DNA of 38,122 nucleotides from Corallochytrium limacisporum (lineage: Eukaryota > Opisthokonta), in contig PDIP01000092.1 of NCBI GenBank assembly GCA_002811645.1, forward strand, positions 2,531-40,652, in the 5' to 3' direction. Positions 1 through 9,231 of this stretch are shown one piece after another. The notes under the pieces were generated by a model, which was given only the letters and a program-made list of their open reading frames with translations, was not told the DNA's origin and searched no databases. The first letter of the stretch is position 1, and each line of letters begins with the position of its first letter. The position numbers and the translations under genes are program-made.

Positions 1-38
<38 letters not shown>
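1..38. repeat. (CT)n microsatellite at window edge
   Basis: An uninterrupted CT dinucleotide run begins at the first base. The window probably starts at an assembly break inside a simple repeat. Confidence 0.95.
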
Positions 39-40
<2 letters not shown>

Positions 41-948
41 CTCTCTGTGCCGCCATTCTTTTTTAGTTGCCACGGCAGTCACTGAAAATACCGCAGACTC
101 GGTCAACCCCTCCCCTTCCGGGGAGCTCTCTCTTTTTTTTGCCTCCTCCCGACACTCCAGCACAGACCAAAAGCGGCCCCCCCCAACACTGGCGCTGCCC
201 CGGTGGTGAAGAGAGGAAGCCCCGGAAGGGGGGGGGGGGGAGCCAGAACGTCAAAAAAAGAACAGCCAAAAGGGACGCAAAAGTAAAAAAAAGGGAAAAG
301 AGGAAAAAAAAAGTACTCTCTGGGCCCGTGCTTTTCTCCTTTCCAAGGCATATAAAACCCAACCAAGGCCAACCAAGGCCAACCAAGACCAAAAGAGAAA
401 AGAAAAAATCAGGGAAAATTTGGCTCCCCCGATCCACTCTGCAAAATATCGACTCCCCCCCCTCTTCGGTTCTCCTCCCTACCGCTGCGCGGGAGGGTGG
501 GACCGAGGCCGTTCTGGGCCATTTAAAGGAACTAATCCCCAGCAACCGGCGGGCCATGCACCAAAGAGTGCGGCAGGGCGCTGAGCAAAAGGTCACGGAT
601 GTTGGCCGTCCATCTGTGGTCTGGGGAGGACATATACCATGGTAGTACTAAGCATAGGCACAACACTCGATATTGTCCCAATTGGGGGGGTGTATATTGG
701 CTTTCTTGCTAGGTTGTGTGATGTGATAAGGAAAACGGGGCATTCTGGCTTCATGTTATAAGTGTGGTTATGTGTTCAAGTTGGTCTTTCCTGTTGTACT
801 GACTCCAGAGGATGTGAATGGCTCATCCAGAGAGGTATGTGCTTCTGTAGACTCCAGTTCCACAGTGATGACATTCGCATGGCTTCATTCCTCCTCTTCG
901 TCTTCGTCGGCAGCATGGTAACCGTGCGCGGACCGTCACTACTGCGGT
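39..948. other. Low-complexity intergenic region
   Basis: No credible gene is seen. The stretch holds a 13-G run (228-240), A-rich purine tracts (250-315) and a perfect-to-near-perfect 10-bp tandem repeat (361-390). Open frames on both strands here are made of homopolymer-driven residues (poly-Lys, poly-Phe, poly-Pro) and look spurious. The right end (about 785-948) contains decayed coding repeats belonging to the ISG12-like gene next to it. Confidence 0.6.
361..390. repeat. 10-bp tandem repeat, three copies
   Basis: The unit AACCAAGGCC occurs three times head to tail, with one G-to-A change in the third copy. Confidence 0.9.
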
Positions 949-1044
949 CTACTTTTTCTCCCTGCGCATGTTCATTTTTAGACTCCGGATCCACGTTGGT
1001 ATTGTGCGCATCTTCGGATGCCACCTGTTCTTCTTGTGCACTAC
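785..1044 (-). pseudogene. Decayed, frameshifted copies of the acidic repeat
   Basis: Read on the minus strand, repeat-like sequence continues past the last clean unit of the neighbouring gene, but in other frames. One copy (about 1024-930) reads SEDAHNTNVDPESK, clearly related to SDDANDTSVDPEST of the last in-frame unit. A further copy (about 905-790) lies in the third frame, contains a TGA stop near its start, and then reads SHANVITVELESTEAHTS. DNA-level likeness is also visible, for example GAGTCTACAGA in both copies. The simplest reading is that the array was once longer and that frameshifts exposed the present stop at 949-951. Confidence 0.7.
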
Positions 1045-2121
1045 CGTCAATTGGCCATGGTTGTCACTAATGCTGGGATCTACTTTTCCTCCGGACGTAA
1101 GTTCATCTGTAGACTCCGGGTCCACACTGGTGTCGTTCGCATCGTCGGATTCCTCTTCTTCTGTCGCAGAAGGGTCACCCTTCGAGGACTGTGGCTGATG
1201 AATGTCCACTACTGCTCCAGAGGCCTGCTCCTCTTTAGATTCCTTGTCCGTCGTGGTGTCGTTTACATCTTCAGATTTCTCCTGTGCTTCTCCCGCTGCA
1301 TGCTCACCCTGCGATGGCTGCTGCTGTTGGATGTCTACTACTTCTTCAGAAGCTTGCTCGTCTTTAGCCTCCGGGTCCGTCGTGGTGTTGTGTACATCGT
1401 CGGATTCCTCCTGTGCTTCTTCCGCAACATGCTCGCTCTGCAATGGCTGTTCCTCCTTGCAGTCTGCAATTTCTCCAGATCTCTGCGCATCTTTGGACTC
1501 CTGGTCCGTCCTGGTGTCGTTTACATCGTCAGATTCCTCCTGTGCTTCTTCTTCGGCATACTCACCCTGCGATGGCTGCTGCTGTTGGATGTCTACTACT
1601 TCTTCAGAAACTTGCTCGTCTTTAGCCTCCGGGTCCGTCGTGGTGTCGGGGACTTCGTCGGATTTCTCCTGTGCTTCTTCCGCAACTTGCTCACTCTGTA
1701 ATGGCTGTTCTTCCTTGCAGTCTGCAATTTCTCCAGATCTCTGCTCATCTTTGGATTCCTGGTCCGTCCTGGTGTCGTTTACATTGTAGGATTCCTCCTC
1801 AGTCTCCGCATCCCCCTCGCCCTTGTCGGTTTGTTGAGACTTTGCAGATTTTTCAGCTTCGACATCGCCTGCAAAGCTACCTGCTGCAAGGGTTGCATTG
1901 CGGAGGAGCAGAGCGCCATTCGATCCGGCTGACTGGCATGTGGCGGAAAGGCTGCGTAAACTGCCGATACACGACTGCCAAAGCTCAGCCAAACTGCCAG
2001 AGCATACATCAGCTGTGGTGTAGCCAAGAGCTGGGAGAGCCACTGTCGCAACAACCATGGCCGTTGCTCCAACACTGCAGGCCACGGCGGTGGTGGTTAA
2101 ATTTTTTTCGATGGTACTCAT
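949..2121 (-). CDS. ISG12 (IFI6/IFI27)-like membrane protein with acidic repeat tail
   Basis: The product is 390 residues. The N-terminal ~90 residues resemble the IFI6/IFI27 (ISG12) family: a hydrophobic stretch ending VALPALGYTTADV, then GSLAELWQ and CQSAGSNGALLL. These align with ALPALGFTAGGV, GSPAAIWQ and AQSAGATGALLG of the paralogue at 3784-4242. ISG12 proteins are small hydrophobic membrane proteins, in animals of mitochondria or ER; the location here is not known. From about residue 109 the protein becomes hydrophilic and acidic, built of six ~43-residue units rich in E, D, Q and S. The last ~30 residues (from VVHKKN) are basic and unlike the repeats, because the frame has shifted within the array. 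The start is the ATG at 2119-2121; a GTG directly before it is not used. The gene is divergent from the paralogue, 1.66 kb away. Confidence 0.8.
   Translation of the reverse strand: MSTIEKNLTTTAVACSVGATAMVVATVALPALGYTTADVCSGSLAELWQSCIGSLRSLSATCQSAGSNGALLLRNATLAAGSFAGDVEAEKSAKSQQTDKGEGDAETEEESYNVNDTRTDQESKDEQRSGEIADCKEEQPLQSEQVAEEAQEKSDEVPDTTTDPEAKDEQVSEEVVDIQQQQPSQGEYAEEEAQEESDDVNDTRTDQESKDAQRSGEIADCKEEQPLQSEHVAEEAQEESDDVHNTTTDPEAKDEQASEEVVDIQQQQPSQGEHAAGEAQEKSEDVNDTTTDKESKEEQASGAVVDIHQPQSSKGDPSATEEEESDDANDTSVDPESTDELTSGGKVDPSISDNHGQLTVVHKKNRWHPKMRTIPTWIRSLKMNMRREKK
1045..1797 (-). repeat. Coding tandem array of ~129-bp units
   Basis: Six units of 43 residues (one of 42) lie inside the acidic tail. 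Units 1 and 3 share the core EIADCKEEQPLQSE, and units 2 and 4 share EVVDIQQQQPSQGE. The array therefore has a 258-bp higher-order period made of two unit types. Units 5 and 6 are more diverged. Confidence 0.9.
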
Positions 2122-3783
2122 CACTGCTATTCAGAATTCACTGAACCTAATAGTAGAGAAATCGATCTTCGGTCTAGGGATCAATCTCAGATTTGCTGAC
2201 TTTGAATTACCAGGTGATGCTGTTACAGTGAGGATATGGAGCACCGATGTTCAGCAGCAAACTTTGTTGCCCTCATGCCCAAGCGTTTAAAGAAAGAGCC
2301 TTGATGATGACCTCCCGTAAGCTTTAGACTCCGTGCATGTTCAACCCCGTGTGCAGATCGTTTGTGAAAAAGCCGTCCACCTGTCGAAGTGCTCATGGTC
2401 ACTCACCAGAATTCCATAGTCTTTCTATGGACTATAAGGGCACCTTCCCTACCTCACACCAATTCTAAATGTTCCGCTCTGAGTAGATCGGAGGCGGTGG
2501 TGGCGGTTGGTGACGTACGAAACCCGTGACACACAAACCAGATCAAGTGTAAACTTGGAGCATCATGGAAGGGAGAACCCTACCCGGCAGAAATTAAGCT
2601 TTTAAGGTTGTTTAGTGTGCATTAATTGAGGATGTCCCGGTCGATGGTTCTCACCTTTTGCGATCCACTCAACTCATGATGACCACGCGTACGAATGTGC
2701 TTCGCACAATTTTTCCCCCGCTCTCCCCACAAATTCTGCAACTTTCGTCAGAAGACGAGCAAGGAGGAGTCGGTTCCTAGTACAAAAAGTACGCAGCTCC
2801 GAGCGCCACACCATGCGGGTCTTTTCAATTTCGGATAGTGCGCAGATGAAAATTTTTTTGCGCAGGGCCAGATTTTTTGGCCCCCCCNNNNAAATTTTTT
2901 TGGGCGGGGCCAAATTTTTTGGCCCCACCCCCCCCCTTTGCTGGTGCCCGCCGAAAAATGGAATCCGAACGGTACGAGTATTTGCCGCTTCACCAACAGA
3001 TCAATATATGGGAACCCGGGACACCGGGAAAGGCAAGTGCCGGAAAACGAGAAAAGGAAAATGACCGAGGAAACAGAGGGGGGGGGCCTAGTTACGCCCC
3101 GGGGAAGGGGTGACTCGCTCCCCCGGGGGGGGGAGGGCTTACCACAGGTGTACTGGGCGGTGGTGCCACCCTACCGGGGCGGAGGACCCCAATCACTGCG
3201 CAAATCAGTACCACCGGGCCACATCGCAGTGACATCGACCGGGTCGCTGGCACCGGCACGCAAGCCATCGGTGCTGTGCCCCCTTCTACAATAGTTCCCG
3301 AAGATCCTGGAAAGATGGAATCCAGTGTTACGTTTGATTCTTTTTTTGGTTGCGGCCTGGTCTGCTATCGGTCCAATTCCGCATGGTCAGCACATTTCGC
3401 CCTCTGTGCGGGAATGTTTCTGAGTGTACTGTTTTCCGTTTGTGGGCTGCAGAACACTGGGTGAAAACAGCCCTGCAAAGGGGATCCCAGTTTGCCAGAC
3501 TACAGGAGTTTGAAGTCTGCCAAAAATCACGAAAAAGGAGTGGTTCCTGGTCTTCGTCCTCATCGCGTAAAGTGCGCAAGAAACAACGGGACTGGTGGCC
3601 TTGCGAGAATTGTGATTTCTTTAGGCGCATGTCCGATTGCAACAGTCTGGCAGATGGTCGCCTGGTACTTTAGAATCGATCAGTTGGAGATGGACAGCAC
3701 CCAAAACTGCGTTTTTCCTTACCTAATGAAAGGAACCGCTTGGTAGATAGTGAAGTCTCAAATCCTCACTGCTGACTGCCGTA
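2122..3783. other. Divergent intergenic region between the two ISG12-like genes
   Basis: This should hold the promoters of both flanking genes, which point away from each other. No recognisable gene is seen. It contains an assembly gap inside a tandem repeat (2849-2936) and a GC-rich stretch with poly-G runs (about 3078-3190). I see no motif that I can assign as a promoter element. Confidence 0.6.
2849..2936. repeat. ~40-bp tandem repeat interrupted by a 4-N gap
   Basis: Two copies of a unit (A-tract, T-tract, GGGCC, A/T-tract, GGCC, C-run) flank NNNN at 2888-2891. The second copy contains GGCCAAATTTTTTGGCC, which can fold as a hairpin with a 7-bp stem. The gap probably marks a collapsed or unsequenced run of further units. 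Confidence 0.8.
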
Positions 3784-4242
3784 ATGACGACCATGAGAAC
3801 AGTTGCTGGGGTTGGCCTGACTGCAGCAGGTGCCGCCGTTGTTGCCACCCTGGCGCTGCCCGCACTAGGCTTTACAGCTGGCGGTGTGCTTGCCGGCTCA
3901 CCGGCCGCCATTTGGCAGGCCTACATCGGTAACGTAGCAGCTGGTAGCGCGTTTGCGGCGGCGCAGTCAGCCGGTGCAACCGGTGCTCTGCTCGGTGGCA
4001 GTACAACTGTTGGCGTAGGTGCTGCGTCGACTGCTTACTTGGTTGGCGATGCCGTTGGTGGCACGCGTCGCAACGCGTCCCGCAGTGATCAGGAAACCCA
4101 AACAGACAATGTGGATTCCGATGATGAGGATGATCAATATGATGAGGGGGATGAGATACGCGATCAGGCTGTGGAAACAGAGGATGTACAATCCAATGAC
4201 GGGAACAATGCAAAGTATGGGAATGTTGCTACTCAGACTTGA
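3784..4242 (+). CDS. ISG12 (IFI6/IFI27)-like small membrane protein
   Basis: The product is 152 residues. Residues ~7-100 are alanine/glycine-rich and hydrophobic, with ALPALGFTAGGVLAGSPAAI followed by AAAQSAGATGALLGG. This is the conserved pattern of the IFI6/IFI27 (ISG12) family (Pfam Ifi-6-16): LGFT-x-x-G-I/V, G-S-x-A-A, then L/A-Q-S-x-G-A-T-G. Family members insert in organelle membranes and modulate apoptosis or innate responses in animals; the role here is unknown. Residues ~105-152 form an acidic, probably disordered tail (VDSDDEDDQYDEGDE). The start is ATG with G at -3; a second ATG three codons on is possible. The product is shorter than its divergent neighbour because it lacks the repeat array. 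Confidence 0.82.
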   Translation: MTTMRTVAGVGLTAAGAAVVATLALPALGFTAGGVLAGSPAAIWQAYIGNVAAGSAFAAAQSAGATGALLGGSTTVGVGAASTAYLVGDAVGGTRRNASRSDQETQTDNVDSDDEDDQYDEGDEIRDQAVETEDVQSNDGNNAKYGNVATQT

Positions 4243-5003
4243 GAATTTCACATGAATCCGTAGCGCTGTCACAAAAAGTGGAAAAATCAAGGCTGCACTT
4301 CCATCACTGGAACTCATGCAGACACGAGAAAAGCGCTCGTTGTCTTGCAAACCTCGCTACCACCCTTCACTTATCAATAGAGGACTACTACGAGCATTCC
4401 TGTTCGACGTTTGCGGTCAACACATCGTACATGTTATGCACAAGCCGATCTCTCGACCAATTACAAAGGCACAGTCAGCTCTCCGCATTGACCTGTTGGT
4501 ATGTACATTCAGTTCGCAAAATGAAGCCGGCGGAGCTGTGCTTCCCGAGCTACGTGAACAGATGGGCATCACAACCCCATCCTAACGAGCACAGTGCCTG
4601 TGTGCACGAATACGGTGGTGTTCACAGGATATGTGCAGCAATGTTTACATTGTTTTGCTCTGACTCACACTAACTGAGCCGTTTCTCGTCATTGGCTTCT
4701 GCCCACCTTTCAGGAAATCCAGTTGCGTATGAGACGACAAGGCAGAAGAGTAAGCTTGCCCATCAGTGACGTTCGGTACGTAGTGAACTGGGTGCGCCTT
4801 GTGCATCATGAGACATACAGACATCAAGGCAGCCACCAATCGTCGGTCCCGTAGCCTCTGGTTACCCTTCCCAAGAAGAGTACCGAAGAGGGCCTTGATC
4901 TTACGGTCCTCGAATGGACCGGACACAAAGGCGGGTCCGTCCGATCGAAGGTGGTCAGCTGAGGGAAATGGGAACGAAATTCAACGGAAACGAAGAGCAA
5001 AAA

Positions 5004-5038
5004 CTCGCTCGCTCGCTCGCTCTCTCTCTCTCTCTCTC
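5004..5038. repeat. CTCG and CT microsatellite
   Basis: Four CTCG-type tetranucleotides pass directly into about nine CT dinucleotides. A 15-T run follows at 5053-5067. Confidence 0.9.
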
Positions 5039-5127
5039 GCCTGCGCCGCCAATTTTTTTTTTTTTTTGCCCTCCTTTGCCTTTTTTCCCGGTGTTCCAGG
5101 AGTGGCGATACGAGCACACATCACCCG

Positions 5128-5202
5128 ATCCATACCCCCCGGGACCACCGACCGACATCCACAAAGAAATTGACTGCTGGGGACCATCCATACCCCCCGG
5201 GA
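5128..5202. repeat. 17-bp direct repeat pair
   Basis: ATCCATACCCCCCGGGA occurs at 5128-5144 and again at 5186-5202, 58 bp apart start to start. Its function is unknown. Confidence 0.85.
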
Positions 5203-5481
5203 TCAACTGACCCGAGAGGAAACGAAAACGAGGGCAAAACCTTATTTTGACGGCATGGGGGGGGGGGTTTGGACCAAACCGTATGATGCGGTGCTAACAA
5301 TTTTTTCATTGCGCGATGGCCAAAATGGACCAAAAATACATATATACTCAAGTGGATCAAGGGCAAAGTTTTTTTTTCAATTGGTTATGTTCCTGGAGGT
5401 GGTAGTGGTTCGTTCTTGGAGGGACTGATGAGATACCGAGGAAGCAGAGGAAGTCATTCACGTCCCTGACCCCGCCCGCAA

Positions 5482-5503
5482 CTCTCTCTCTCTCTCCCTG
5501 TCT

Positions 5504-5548
<45 letters not shown>

Positions 5549-5549
5549 G
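5482..5549. repeat. CT-rich microsatellite block
   Basis: A mostly perfect CT run, broken by short CCCTGT and CCCA interruptions. Confidence 0.95.
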
Positions 5550-5891
5550 CCAGTCTTTGGCTACCGGCCCTGTCTGTCGCTGCGCAGTTGCCTTAGTTTT
5601 TAGTTTTGGCTTGGGTAGACGCGCTCCGTTCCCGTTTGCCTGCTTGTGCGCTGGGGTTGGCCACGTAGCAGGAAGAGCTTTAGATTCCTCCCCTCCCCCA
5701 CTCCCTGCCTGCGTGTTTACTTCTTTTGTTGGGTACTGAGAGGGGGCACTAAGACTGGCAGGGCGGGTGCAGGAAAAGGGGGAAACCCCGGAAATAAAAG
5801 GAAAAAGATTAACGGGCGAAGGAAGAAGAGAGGTCGGAGGACAGACAAGTGTGTTTACCAAACGGCCTTTGCCAGGAAAGCCCAACCTCTT

Positions 5892-5940
5892 AAAAAAAAA
5901 GAAAAAGAAAAAGAAAAAGAAAAAGAAACGAAAGAAAAAA
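5892..5940. repeat. A-rich AAAAAG repeat
   Basis: Several AAAAAG units follow a 9-A run and then lose regularity (GAAACGAAAG). Confidence 0.9.
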
Positions 5941-6375
5941 CCATACCTTACCCACTTCCCTTCGCAAGTGTGCCTGCAAGAAGGACCCCCCCTTCGCCCG
6001 GGACCCCGGGAGGCTGTCCAGGCCAGCATAAAGGGGAGGGGGGTGTCCCCCGCCTTGATATGAACGGTTGTTGGGGAAAAGGGGAGGAAGAAGACCAGGA
6101 CGGAAAAGCCATCAATCGCACATTCACATTGTCCGCCATCGCGATCATGCATGAGAGCGCCTGGTGGCCTGGATCGGACACATTGCCCGCCGAAAATTAG
6201 GCACATCTGTTAGAGTCCGCAAGTGAACCGTGTGCTTGTGAAACTAGTAGCGCTTGCTAAACCTAAGCACCATGGGATTTTGTGCAGAGGTACAAAAGGA
6301 TCGCGCCATCGGTCTCCATGTCTCGCTTGCGTTAAGCCTTTCCAATATAGAGGCGTGAACCCAGATCCATCCACC

Positions 6376-7800
6376 ATGATTTCTACAGTTACAATAAGAA
6401 GCCAAAAAAGTCGAATGGAGTCCATACGGCTGAAAGATGCTGTGGAGAAGGCATCGGATGTCAAGCCATTGGAGAGGGCGGAACACCGCCCATCCTTTAG
6501 CAGCATCAATTCAGTAGGTATGCGGCAACGCATAGAGATTTCTAGCAGTGAAGAAACCAGGGGAGTTGCAGAGGAATTCAGAATGGTAGAGAGGCGCAGC
6601 AGCGCTGACAATGAAGGGCGTGAATGTAGGATTGACACATCGGACGGCTATCCGCCAGTTCTGGCCTGCGCTTGTTTCGTATTCGTGGTCGGCGCCTTGA
6701 GTTACAACTGGGGTATTTTCCTGCCACGCATTGTTGATGACTTGGACTCTAGTTTAGCCCTCAGCGCTTGGCCAGGTGCCCTCGCTTTAACAACTCGCGC
6801 GGCAGCTGCACCATGGTCTGGTGCCTGGCCATCGCGGTATGGTACCCGACGGGTTGTCGCCGCCGGGGCTGTCCTTATCTTGATCGGTCTTCTCATCGGC
6901 AGCTATGCCACTGAAATCTGGCATTTCTACATTGCGTATGGTCTCTTCTTAGGTGTGGGGCTGAGCATGCTGATTTATCCGGCCACGAGCATCGTCATTC
7001 AGTGGTACGACAAGAAGAAAGCCACCATGTTGAGCTGGGGAATGGCGAGCGTAGGATTCGGCGGGTTGGTCGGAAACGTCGCCGCAGCAGAAATGATTGA
7101 GCACTTTGGATGGCGGAACGCACTACGTATTTTCATGTCTCTGGTCGTAGTTTTCGTTGGAATTGGACTTTGTTTGGCTCACGATAGAGTTAAGCCAACC
7201 CGAGTTAAAATCCATCTGGAATGGTACCTCTTCAAGGATGTCCGGTTCTCTCTTGTGTTCCTGTGCAATGTATTCTTTGCCTTCGGCTACGCAGCCCCCT
7301 TCTTCTTCACGGCTACATGGGCAGAACGCCATAACTTGTCCAGCACTGTGGGAGCCATGGCCACGGGTTTGATCACACTGGCAACCTCGATAGGGCAGCT
7401 GGGCATTGGTTGGCTCCAAGATCGTCTCTCCAGGGAGTTTGTCTTTGTTGTGTGCATGTTATGCGCAGGGGCATCGCTAATGGTGTACCCGATCTGCACC
7501 AACGAGTGGTCGCTCATGTTGGTATGCGTACTCTATGGCCTCTTCACTGGGGGGCAGCAACCTAACACAGCAGCGATCATCACCGACTGGTATCCGAAGC
7601 ACAATCCTGGTACCACAACTGGTCTTAGCGGTGCGGGCAGGGCAGTCGGCGAATTAGTTGGTCCGGTCGTTGTTGCCTTGCTCTTCGATACAAACGCGGA
7701 ATCCGCATTCATGCTTTCGGGAGCATTTATGATGCTATGTGGCATTTGCGTCCTTGTAGGGACGGTGTGGCCGAAGCTCGTCGCCAACTACTACAACTAG
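6376..7800 (+). CDS. MFS transporter, monocarboxylate/oxalate-formate type
   Basis: The product is 474 residues. A hydrophilic N-terminal arm of ~90 residues precedes twelve predicted membrane segments, the first beginning YPPVLACACFVFVVGAL and continuing YNWGIFLPRIVDDL. That pattern is typical of the monocarboxylate carrier (SLC16-like) and oxalate:formate antiporter branch. The loop between helices 2 and 3 keeps an MFS motif-A-like sequence (GAWPSRYGTRRV), and a half-copy appears in the second half (GIGWLQDRLSREF). A long loop with HDRVKPTRVKIHLEW separates the two halves. It probably moves a small carboxylate across a membrane by proton coupling; the substrate cannot be read from sequence. 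The start is the first in-frame ATG, in a strong context (CCACCATGA). An upstream GTG extension (to 6223) is not needed. Confidence 0.85.
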   Translation: MISTVTIRSQKSRMESIRLKDAVEKASDVKPLERAEHRPSFSSINSVGMRQRIEISSSEETRGVAEEFRMVERRSSADNEGRECRIDTSDGYPPVLACACFVFVVGALSYNWGIFLPRIVDDLDSSLALSAWPGALALTTRAAAAPWSGAWPSRYGTRRVVAAGAVLILIGLLIGSYATEIWHFYIAYGLFLGVGLSMLIYPATSIVIQWYDKKKATMLSWGMASVGFGGLVGNVAAAEMIEHFGWRNALRIFMSLVVVFVGIGLCLAHDRVKPTRVKIHLEWYLFKDVRFSLVFLCNVFFAFGYAAPFFFTATWAERHNLSSTVGAMATGLITLATSIGQLGIGWLQDRLSREFVFVVCMLCAGASLMVYPICTNEWSLMLVCVLYGLFTGGQQPNTAAIITDWYPKHNPGTTTGLSGAGRAVGELVGPVVVALLFDTNAESAFMLSGAFMMLCGICVLVGTVWPKLVANYYN

Positions 7801-9231
7801 CCCCTTCTGGTCACCTACCTGTGAATCGGATACCATCGTATTCTTTGTGTGGCATACACGACACCACGGAGGCCCTGCGAAAGCCTAAAGAACAATATTC
7901 ATGCAAAAAAATTGGCAGGGGAGGGGTACCCAAGGCGTATTACGGCTGGGTACGGTACTTAAGGTACCGAATGTTCATTAAAAAAAACCTATCCCAGAGT
8001 ACCAGAAATGGCCAATACCGTATTTTTCAGCGATCTTCGTGGCGGCCCAAGTGTTTTTCTGTGCAATGTTGTGCCCCGCCCCGGAGGACGGGGAGGGGGG
8101 GGGGCCAAGGGAAATGTGGCCAGGGGGGAGGCGGGCGGTTAGGCCGGGGGCCAATTCGGTACCGAACGGCTTCTGGTGCGCACTGAAAAGGTTGGTGGTG
8201 GCTGGGTTTGGTTTGGAAGAAAGACGACAGTGGCGGTTTCCCACCAGTGGGGGGGGAGGGGGAGGGGTGGTGTTGTGGGCCCAGAGCGGTTGGGAAGGGG
8301 GGGGTTTGGGTGCTTGGGGGAAAGGGGCGGACAGGCAGGCACTGTTGGGGAGGGGGGGGTTGACCGGCAAGTGAGACCTTTGGGTCAAAAGGGAAATAAA
8401 ACGGCGTGTACCATAGTAATGGACCGTACCGGTAATGAAACTGGATCGTGGGGGAGGGGGGACCCCCATTACGGGTATCGAAGGAAAACAGTACAACACC
8501 AGGGTAAGAACAGGACGAAAGGGAGAACTCCGTCGGCAAAGAACGCACGGAGAAAGTACCAGTAGTACCCTTAGTACTAATATTCGTCACCGCCAGCTTA
8601 AACTATGTGTTGTCTCATTTTTTTTCTCTTGCCTTTTCGTTTCTGTGCAAGGCGCTGAGTGGATATGGGCAGAGAAGAGCAAAATTGCAACCCCGGGAGG
8701 TAAAGATACCCAAAGTGTACTACTGCTTGGGGAGTAGAGGGTTGGCGTGCTCCCTCCATTTGGAGGTGTGGTATCAGATCCTCCACTAAAACCCGTTGCG
8801 TCAGAGGGATTGATTGGGTTGGACGAAAGTTCCGTGGTGCCGTTGTCTTGGTTGGTTTCTTGACCTTTGACTTCATTGGGGAGGGTCCCTAAGCCTTAGT
8901 TCGATTGGGTTTTCTTGGGCTTGCTGCCATTGGGTTTTTCCTTGTCTTGTTCCCATTGGATTTTGATTGACCTCTAATTTTCTTGTCTCGCACGGAGGTA
9001 CTTCAGAAGGTGATCATTATTTAGTTCCATGGTGTTAACAAACTTAACGGAATTTTCACAGGTAGAAATTTCATAGCAATCCATACGATATTACCAGTGA
9101 AACTAAGCCAAATGAGGGGATAGCTCGAGTTCGGAAACTTAGACTGTACGAGCAAACATGTAGCTAGAGAAAAATTGTCGGTTCAACCTTTGGCCTTTGG
9201 TACTTCTGGAACAAAAACAAAACTAACCACA
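7801..9231. other. Intergenic region with G-run cluster
   Basis: No gene is recognised. Positions 8088-8360 are very G-rich on the plus strand, with many runs of 4-9 G. Long proline- or glycine-rich frames on either strand come from this composition. The segment 8900-8960 has repeated CCATTGG-like words. The right end is the upstream region of the sugar-transporter gene. Confidence 0.6.
8088..8360 (+). repeat. G-run cluster with G-quadruplex potential
   Basis: More than ten runs of four or more G occur within about 270 bp, several closely spaced (for example 8250-8268 and 8296-8310). Such spacing meets the usual G4 pattern. Function is not implied. Confidence 0.6.

Larger units (their letters stand above)
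4243..6375. other. Intergenic region rich in microsatellites
   Basis: No credible gene is seen. The stretch contains CTCG/CT repeats (5004-5038), a T15 run (5053-5067), a 17-bp direct repeat (5128-5144 and 5186-5202), a long CT-rich block (5482-5549) and an A-rich AAAAAG block (5892-5940). A 250-codon minus-strand frame at 5454-6206 is made largely from these repeats and was rejected. The right end is the upstream region of the MFS gene. Confidence 0.6.

Noticed and set aside
67-645. Overlapping long frames on both strands (up to 192 codons)
   Set aside because: They are built from homopolymer and purine tracts, begin at non-ATG or arbitrary starts, and show no domain.
1018-1789. Long plus-strand frames opposite the ISG12-like repeat array (up to 227 codons)
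   Set aside because: They are antisense shadows of the acidic repeat; their Cys/Ser/Leu bias is the complement of Glu/Asp/Gln codons.
3492-3746. Possible third ISG12 fragment (SLGACPIATVWQ)
   Set aside because: Only a few residues resemble the core; the key LGFT and QSAG motifs are missing, so chance is likelier.
5454-6206. 250-codon minus-strand frame
   Set aside because: Large parts are translated CT and AAAAAG microsatellites (Arg-Glu and Phe runs). No domain or conserved segment is seen.
8027-8590. Proline-rich frames on the minus strand
   Set aside because: They arise from the G-run cluster on the other strand; composition alone explains them.
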